This document shows, piece by piece, positions 6,225 to 10,366 of a stretch of DNA of 10,366 bases (position 1 is its first letter; each line of letters begins with the position of its first letter). The stretch covers positions 1 to 10,366 of the forward strand of contig CARZYU010000023.1 in the NCBI GenBank assembly GCA_949113215.1, read 5' to 3'. The translations under genes and the position numbers were made by a program. Below the pieces are notes generated by a model. The model saw only the letters and a list, made by a program, of their open reading frames with translations. It was not told the origin of the DNA and searched no databases. Source of the stretch: an uncultured Bacilli bacterium. GTDB lineage: Bacteria > Bacillota_I > Bacilli_A > RF39 > UBA660.

Positions 6225-8648
6225 ATGTATCCAATTGGAGAACAATTTCAGTTTTCTTATGCTGATGCGTTAGTAAAATCGGAATCTGTTGTGAAAGGGA
6301 AATACTATCGTTTTTCTATCCTTTCGGAACGTTTGATTCGTATCGAATATAGTAAAACAGGTACCTTTGTGGATGCTCCTACTCAGTTTGCTCTTCGTCG
6401 TAATTTTGCAAAACCGTCCTTTACTATAAAGGAGGATCCTACTTATCTTCAAATTAGTACTAAGTATTTTCGATTATTTTATATGAAAGAGGAACCTTTT
6501 GAAGGTACGAAGTTTGACCCAATGAAAAACTTGAAGGTTCAACTGCTTGGAACCGAAAAGGAAGTAGAAAAACTTTGGTATTATGGCCATCCGGAAGCTA
6601 GAAATTATAAAGGTGCTAGTACGTCGATTGATGTTAAGATGGATGGAGCAAAGACCAATGGACTTTTTTCTTTGGATGGCTTTGCTGCCTTCTATGATCA
6701 TCGTAGTAAATTGTTGGAAGAAGATGGAACTTTTGTAGATCCTCCCAAAGATCATCAAGATGTATATTTATTTTTCTATCATCATGATTTTTTTGATGCC
6801 TTGAAGGATTACTTTTATTTAACCGGAGACCCAGCTTTGCTTCCTCGTTATGCTTTAGGAAATTGGTGGAGTAGAGATTATAGTTACAGTACGGAAAATA
6901 TGCTAGAGCTTGCCGATAAGTTTGCTTATGCGAAGATTCCTCTTTCGGTGATATTATTCGATAAGGATTGGCATATTCGTAATACGGGGAATGAGAAAGA
7001 TTTGGTGACAGGTTATAGTTTTCAACGGGAGTTGATTCCAAATCCTCAAGAACTTTTCTTAAAACTGCATGAAAAAAACATTCGGGTAGGTCTTCAGGTG
7101 AATCCAAAACAAGGAATTTATCCACATGAAGTTTACTATGATCTCATCTGCCAGTATTTAGGAATTCATGAGAAAAAAATTGTTCTTTTTGATCCTTTGA
7201 ATCCTAAATTCTTGGATGTTTATATGAAAGTCTTACTTCATCCATTAGAAAGTATGGGAATGGATTTCTTTTGGAACGATTATGACGAAGCGAATCATTT
7301 AACGGAATTGCAATTTTTAAACCATTATCATTTCTATGATTCCGCTCGCAATGCGACGAAACGAGGAATGCTTCTTTCACGGCCAACGACTTTAGCAGAT
7401 CATCGTTATGGAGTTCTCTATGCCGGAAAGAGTATTGTCGGTTGGAAGTCGTTAAGAGATATGCTAAGACGTATGGAAATGGCGTCGAATATTGGTGTTA
7501 CTTGGTCGAGTTACGACATTGGTGGAAATCATGCAGGAATTGAAGAAAGTGAACTTTATATTCGCTACATTGAACTTGGAGTATTCAGTCCTATTCTTAG
7601 ATTTCATTCCTCAAGGGGGCCTTATTATAAAAAAGAACCTTGGTTGTGGGATATCAAGACAGAGACCATTGCTGCAGATTATCTGAGATTACGTCATCGC
7701 TTGATTCCTTATCTTTACACGGAAGCTTATCGTTATCACAAAGAGGGCATTCCTTTGATTCAACCATTTTATTATCAGAATCCTTGGGTTTATGACGATG
7801 AGAACTATCGAAATCAATATTTCTTTGGAAAAGAATTGCTGGTTGCCCCTATTTTAGGGCGAAAAGAACCGGTCATGAATCGGACGATTCATAAATTTTA
7901 TATTCCAGAAGGAACCTGGTATGATTTCAGAACAGGAAAGAAATTTCCGGGTAACAAACGATACGTTTCCTTCTTCCGAGAAGAGGATTATCCTGTTTTT
8001 GCAAAAGCAGGAGCGATTATTCCACTTGGAACCAATGACATCGACCAAAATAATATAGGAAATCCAAAAGACCTTGAAATTCATATTTTTCCAGGAAAAA
8101 GTAACCATTACGAACTTTATGAGGATGATGGAATTACTTCCCTCTACCGAGAAGGTTATTTCTTGAAAACAGATATTGATTATAACTATTTGAAGAGCAA
8201 TTATACGGTCATTATTCGTTCCATCGATGGAAAAAGTGGAATTGTTCCTGAGACGAGAAACTATAAAATTCGTTTTCGTAATACGAAGAAAGCAAAAGAA
8301 GTCACTGTTCATTTCAATCAGAGTCAAATTGAGGCTACATCCTACTTGGAAGAGAGTGATTTCATTGTCGAACTAAAGAATGTTCCAACCGTTGGACAAC
8401 TTACCGTAAACTGTAAGGGACACGATATCGAGATTGATGCCGTTCGTTTGATCAACGAAGATATTGATGCAATCTTGATGGATCTTCCACTGGAAACGAA
8501 TTTAAAAGAGAAAGTTGCATCTGTCATCTTTGGAGATTTGCCAATCAAGAACAAGCGAATTGAAATTCGAAAGTTACGAAGAGTTGGTCTACCCAAAGAC
8601 CACATGAAATTATTCTTAAAATTACTTGAATATATTGAACAGATTTAA
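6225..8648 (+). CDS. Glycoside hydrolase family 31 (alpha-glucosidase-like), cytoplasmic
   Basis: An 807-residue protein with no signal peptide. An N-terminal beta-sandwich (about 1-205) precedes the GH31 TIM barrel (about 210-530), marked by RYALGNWWSRDYSYST (208-223) and IPLSVILFDKDWH (238-250). A C-terminal beta domain follows, containing FAKAGAIIPLG and ELYEDDG. The barrel includes FFWNDYDEAN (348-357), where D352 aligns with the family nucleophile (the D of W-x-D-M-N-E). HRYGVLYAGKSIVGWKSL (393-410) follows; there K402 occupies the position where most GH31 enzymes have the acid/base D of SGD. ASNIGVTWSSYDIGG and FSPILRFHS (420-461) are well conserved in the family. The last ~70 residues form a charged helical extension beyond the usual end. 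Alpha-glucosidic oligosaccharide hydrolysis is the default guess; transglycosylase, alpha-xylosidase or non-catalytic function remain possible. The start ATG 6225 is chosen over GTG 6216 from the ribosome binding site. Confidence 0.87.
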   Translation: MYPIGEQFQFSYADALVKSESVVKGKYYRFSILSERLIRIEYSKTGTFVDAPTQFALRRNFAKPSFTIKEDPTYLQISTKYFRLFYMKEEPFEGTKFDPMKNLKVQLLGTEKEVEKLWYYGHPEARNYKGASTSIDVKMDGAKTNGLFSLDGFAAFYDHRSKLLEEDGTFVDPPKDHQDVYLFFYHHDFFDALKDYFYLTGDPALLPRYALGNWWSRDYSYSTENMLELADKFAYAKIPLSVILFDKDWHIRNTGNEKDLVTGYSFQRELIPNPQELFLKLHEKNIRVGLQVNPKQGIYPHEVYYDLICQYLGIHEKKIVLFDPLNPKFLDVYMKVLLHPLESMGMDFFWNDYDEANHLTELQFLNHYHFYDSARNATKRGMLLSRPTTLADHRYGVLYAGKSIVGWKSLRDMLRRMEMASNIGVTWSSYDIGGNHAGIEESELYIRYIELGVFSPILRFHSSRGPYYKKEPWLWDIKTETIAADYLRLRHRLIPYLYTEAYRYHKEGIPLIQPFYYQNPWVYDDENYRNQYFFGKELLVAPILGRKEPVMNRTIHKFYIPEGTWYDFRTGKKFPGNKRYVSFFREEDYPVFAKAGAIIPLGTNDIDQNNIGNPKDLEIHIFPGKSNHYELYEDDGITSLYREGYFLKTDIDYNYLKSNYTVIIRSIDGKSGIVPETRNYKIRFRNTKKAKEVTVHFNQSQIEATSYLEESDFIVELKNVPTVGQLTVNCKGHDIEIDAVRLINEDIDAILMDLPLETNLKEKVASVIFGDLPIKNKRIEIRKLRRVGLPKDHMKLFLKLLEYIEQI

Positions 8649-8654
8649 TATAAT
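8626..8654 (+). promoter_or_regulatory. Promoter of the T-box/leuS unit
   Basis: TTGAAT (8626-8631), a 17-base spacer and perfect TATAAT (8649-8654). The -35 and spacer lie within the last codons of the GH31 gene. It is the only promoter in the window with a good -35 and no TG extension. Confidence 0.75.
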
Positions 8655-8660
8655 ACTAAG

Positions 8661-8864
8661 TATCAATGTTTCAAGTAGTAGTAACTGGCCCCACTAGAAA
8701 AGAGACTTCATGGTTGGTGGAAATGAAGCTAGAGCAAAGTGAACTTGACTTGAGAAAAGAACATTCGGAAAAACCCGTTATCGTTTTATAAGATGCATGG
8801 CACATGCCGTGAATTAAGGTGGTACCGCGAAGAGATTCGTCCTTATGTGTAAGGACGAATTTTT
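8661..8864 (+). promoter_or_regulatory. T-box leader, leucine-specific
   Basis: The T-box core AATTAAGGTGGTACCGCG (8812-8829) is unmistakable. Stem I closes with TTTCAAGT (8669-8676) against ACTTGAGA (8748-8755). Above it, AGTAGTA (8677-8683) faces GAACTTG (8741-8747) as the specifier loop. ACT/AGT, CTAG/CTAG and CTTCAT/ATGAAG pairs continue the stem to the apical loop. The specifier reads CUU (8744-8746) or UUG (8745-8747) depending on register; both are leucine codons. The TGGT bulge (8820-8823) would pair with a tRNA ending ACCA, consistent with A73 of tRNA-Leu. AAGG (8816-8819) can pair with CCTT (8841-8844) as antiterminator when uncharged tRNA-Leu is bound. Uncharged tRNA should therefore raise expression of the membrane protein gene and leuS downstream. 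Confidence 0.93.
8835..8864 (+). terminator. Regulated terminator of the T-box leader
   Basis: ATTCGTCCTTA (8835-8845) and TAAGGACGAAT (8850-8860) pair perfectly over 11 bp around the loop TGTG, followed by a T run (8860-8864). The 5' arm contains the CCTT needed for the antiterminator, so the two structures are mutually exclusive. Confidence 0.93.
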
Positions 8865-8878
8865 ATTTAGGAGGATTT

Positions 8879-9331
8879 ATGTTATATTTTATCGTTTTTT
8901 TGTTAACATTTGTGTTTTCATATGTCATTTATTATATGATATCGCTTCGGCCTGAATTGAATCGAATCGAATTCTATGAAGGAAGAGAACGAAGAAAAGG
9001 GAAGAAAGAAAGTGAACGCAAACAGAAAAAACAGGCCAAGAAAAAATTGAAGTATGACCAAAAGAAGTTACCTTCGGAAATTGCCTTTGTGGTGTATCGT
9101 TATCGTTTGGATGTAGATTCCAAACATTATCGTAAGTTTCTTCTTTCGATGGGGCTCGTTACTGCCTTTGATTTGGCAGTTGCCGTTACCTCAGCAAGTG
9201 TACTGGATAGTGTTTTTTTCCAAGTAATCGTCGGTCTTGTGGTGCTACTTATTTTAGCACTGCTTACGTATCGTTTAATTGGAACTTATTTTCAAAAGAA
9301 AGGAATGAGAAAAGATGGAACAAATCAATAA
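8879..9331 (+). CDS. Small membrane protein of unknown function, upstream of leuS
   Basis: A 150-residue protein I do not recognise as a named family. Residues 1-23 are a hydrophobic segment. Residues 26-65 are very rich in Lys, Arg and Glu, probably a cytoplasmic, partly coiled-coil stretch. LPSEIAFVVYRYRLDVDSKHYRKF (split here as residues 64-75 and 76-87) follows. Two more membrane segments lie at about residues 88-109 and 112-133, before a basic tail. One membrane segment, a charged helix and then two segments recall the small Oxa1-superfamily proteins (TMCO1/DUF106 type), but that is only a topology analogy. The start ATG 8879 has AGGAGG (8869-8874) four bases before it. A longer version from GTG 8819 would read through the T-box and terminator and is rejected. 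The gene overlaps leuS by 17 bases, so both are cotranscribed under leucine T-box control. Confidence 0.82.
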   Translation: MLYFIVFLLTFVFSYVIYYMISLRPELNRIEFYEGRERRKGKKESERKQKKQAKKKLKYDQKKLPSEIAFVVYRYRLDVDSKHYRKFLLSMGLVTAFDLAVAVTSASVLDSVFFQVIVGLVVLLILALLTYRLIGTYFQKKGMRKDGTNQ

Positions 9332-10366
9332 AATAGAAGAAAAATGGCAAAAGTATTGGGAGGATCATGGGACGTTTGAAGCCAAAAATGATAGTGAGAA
9401 ACCAAAATACTATTATTTGATTGAATTTCCTTATCCATCGGGCGCTGGTCTTCATGTAGGTCATGTTCGTAGTTATACTGCTTTGGATGCCATGGCGAGA
9501 AAAAAACGGATGATGGGATACAATGTATTATTCCCCATTGGTTGGGATGCGTTTGGAGCACCTGCTGAGCAGTTTGCCATTAAGAATCACATTCATCCAA
9601 GTATGGCAGTGAAGGAGAACATTAAAACCTTCAAATCACAAATAAAAAAATTAGGGATTTCTTTTGATTGGAGTAGAGAATTTTCGACGACTGATCCCGA
9701 ATATTACAAGTGGACACAGTGGCAGTTTTTAAAGTTCTTTGAACATGGTTTAGCGTACAAAGCCAAGAAGAACATCAATTGGTGTCCAAAGTGTAAGACT
9801 GGTCTTTCCAATGAAGATTCCTCAGGAGGCGTTTGTGAACGTTGTGGAAGCACCGTTGTTCAAAAGGAAAAAGAGCAATGGATGCTCAAGATGAGTGATT
9901 ATGCTGACCAGTTATTAGAGGGCCTTGCGGATACGGATTTCGAAGAAAAGGTGAAAGTTGCTCAAGTAAACTGGATTGGAAAGAGTATGGGAGCAGAAGT
10001 AGATTTTCCTCTAAAGGGATTAGACGATAAGCTTACCGTCTTTACGACTCGTCCGGATACTTTGTATGGGGTGACGTTTATGGTCATCGCCCCAGAACAT
10101 CCTTATCTTTCGAAGTATCAAACGCAAATAGAAAATTTCGATGAAGTAGTGGCATACCAAGAACAGGCAAAACGTAAGACAGAATTTCAAAGAACGCAAC
10201 TTGCAAAAGAAAAAACAGGGGTCCTTGTTTCAGGACTTACCGCCATCAATCCGATTACGAAAAAGGAAATTCCAATTTATATTTCCGATTATGTCATGAT
10301 GGGATATGGAACAGGAGCCATTATGGCGGTTCCAGCACACGATCAACGTGACTATGAATTTGCTAA
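9315..10366 (+). CDS. leuS: Leucyl-tRNA synthetase (C-terminal part outside window)
   Basis: The first 350 residues of a class I leucyl-tRNA synthetase, which charges tRNA-Leu with leucine in the cytoplasm. The HIGH signature appears as HVGH (47-50) in FPYPSGAGLHVGHVRSY. A zinc site is visible in NWCPKC (155-160) and CERC (174-177). The connective-polypeptide editing domain begins near residue 220, with TTRPDTLYG (244-252, the threonine-rich editing motif) and YGTGAIMAVPAHDQRDYEFA (331-350), the second editing-site motif. The KMSKS loop and the anticodon-binding domain lie beyond the right edge. The start ATG at 9315 overlaps the preceding gene by 17 bases; an AAAGGA at 9298-9303 serves as the ribosome binding site with a rather long spacing. 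The leucine T-box upstream agrees with this identity. Confidence 0.97.
   Translation, partial: MEQINKIEEKWQKYWEDHGTFEAKNDSEKPKYYYLIEFPYPSGAGLHVGHVRSYTALDAMARKKRMMGYNVLFPIGWDAFGAPAEQFAIKNHIHPSMAVKENIKTFKSQIKKLGISFDWSREFSTTDPEYYKWTQWQFLKFFEHGLAYKAKKNINWCPKCKTGLSNEDSSGGVCERCGSTVVQKEKEQWMLKMSDYADQLLEGLADTDFEEKVKVAQVNWIGKSMGAEVDFPLKGLDDKLTVFTTRPDTLYGVTFMVIAPEHPYLSKYQTQIENFDEVVAYQEQAKRKTEFQRTQLAKEKTGVLVSGLTAINPITKKEIPIYISDYVMMGYGTGAIMAVPAHDQRDYEFA

Noticed and set aside
6634..7125. 163-codon open frame on the minus strand inside the GH31 gene
   Set aside because: It has no ribosome binding site and no recognisable protein features, and it lies wholly within a well-supported conserved gene. The other opposite-strand frames at 4570-4914, 7854-8327 and 8342-8605 are rejected for the same reason.
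8819..8878. N-terminal extension of the small membrane protein from GTG 8819
   Set aside because: The extra 20 codons would be the T-box core and its terminator hairpin. ATG 8879 has AGGAGG at the right distance.

Overview
The window is AT-rich DNA from a Gram-positive, low-GC Firmicute of the Bacilli type. Support for this comes from AGGAGG-type ribosome binding sites, a T-box leader, a VanY-type peptidase, and a YtqA/MnmL-type radical SAM protein. Several small membrane and exported proteins resemble those of uncultured gut Bacilli or Mollicutes relatives (RF39-like); that placement is an inference. Tryptophan is encoded by TGG and genes have normal family lengths, so the standard bacterial code applies. 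I see no rRNA, tRNA, CRISPR array, insertion sequence or phage gene.

Minus-strand block (1-2969). Read in the direction of transcription, it holds a radical SAM protein of the YtqA/MnmL family (tRNA wobble uridine modification), a degenerate MFS-like membrane protein, and the N-terminal part of an exported protein with two tandem Ig-like repeats that runs off the left edge. Each has its own promoter with an extended -10 element.

Divergent junction (2970-3038). The -10 elements of ytqA and of the plus-strand vanY-like gene form the two arms of a perfect 10-bp inverted repeat, so the two promoters overlap back to back.

Plus-strand block (3039-8648). A membrane-anchored M15 D,D-carboxypeptidase is followed by a large exported protein and then a GH31 glycoside hydrolase. 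The exported protein has a TasA/camelysin-like N-terminus and two copies of a ~200-residue domain. Its reading frame is broken by a run of nine G just after the start codon, and 8 or 11 G would restore it. This is the most interesting feature here: a likely phase-variable surface protein, unless it is a homopolymer error. The GH31 enzyme has a lysine where the usual acid/base aspartate would align.

Leucine-controlled unit (8626-10366). A promoter inside the end of the GH31 gene drives a T-box leader whose specifier loop reads as a leucine codon in either register. It controls a 150-residue membrane protein of unknown function that overlaps the start of leuS (leucyl-tRNA synthetase), which is cut by the right edge.

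No complete novel multi-gene system is visible. The leads are the poly-G switch, the symmetric divergent promoter, the altered GH31 active site, and the unknown membrane protein under T-box control.
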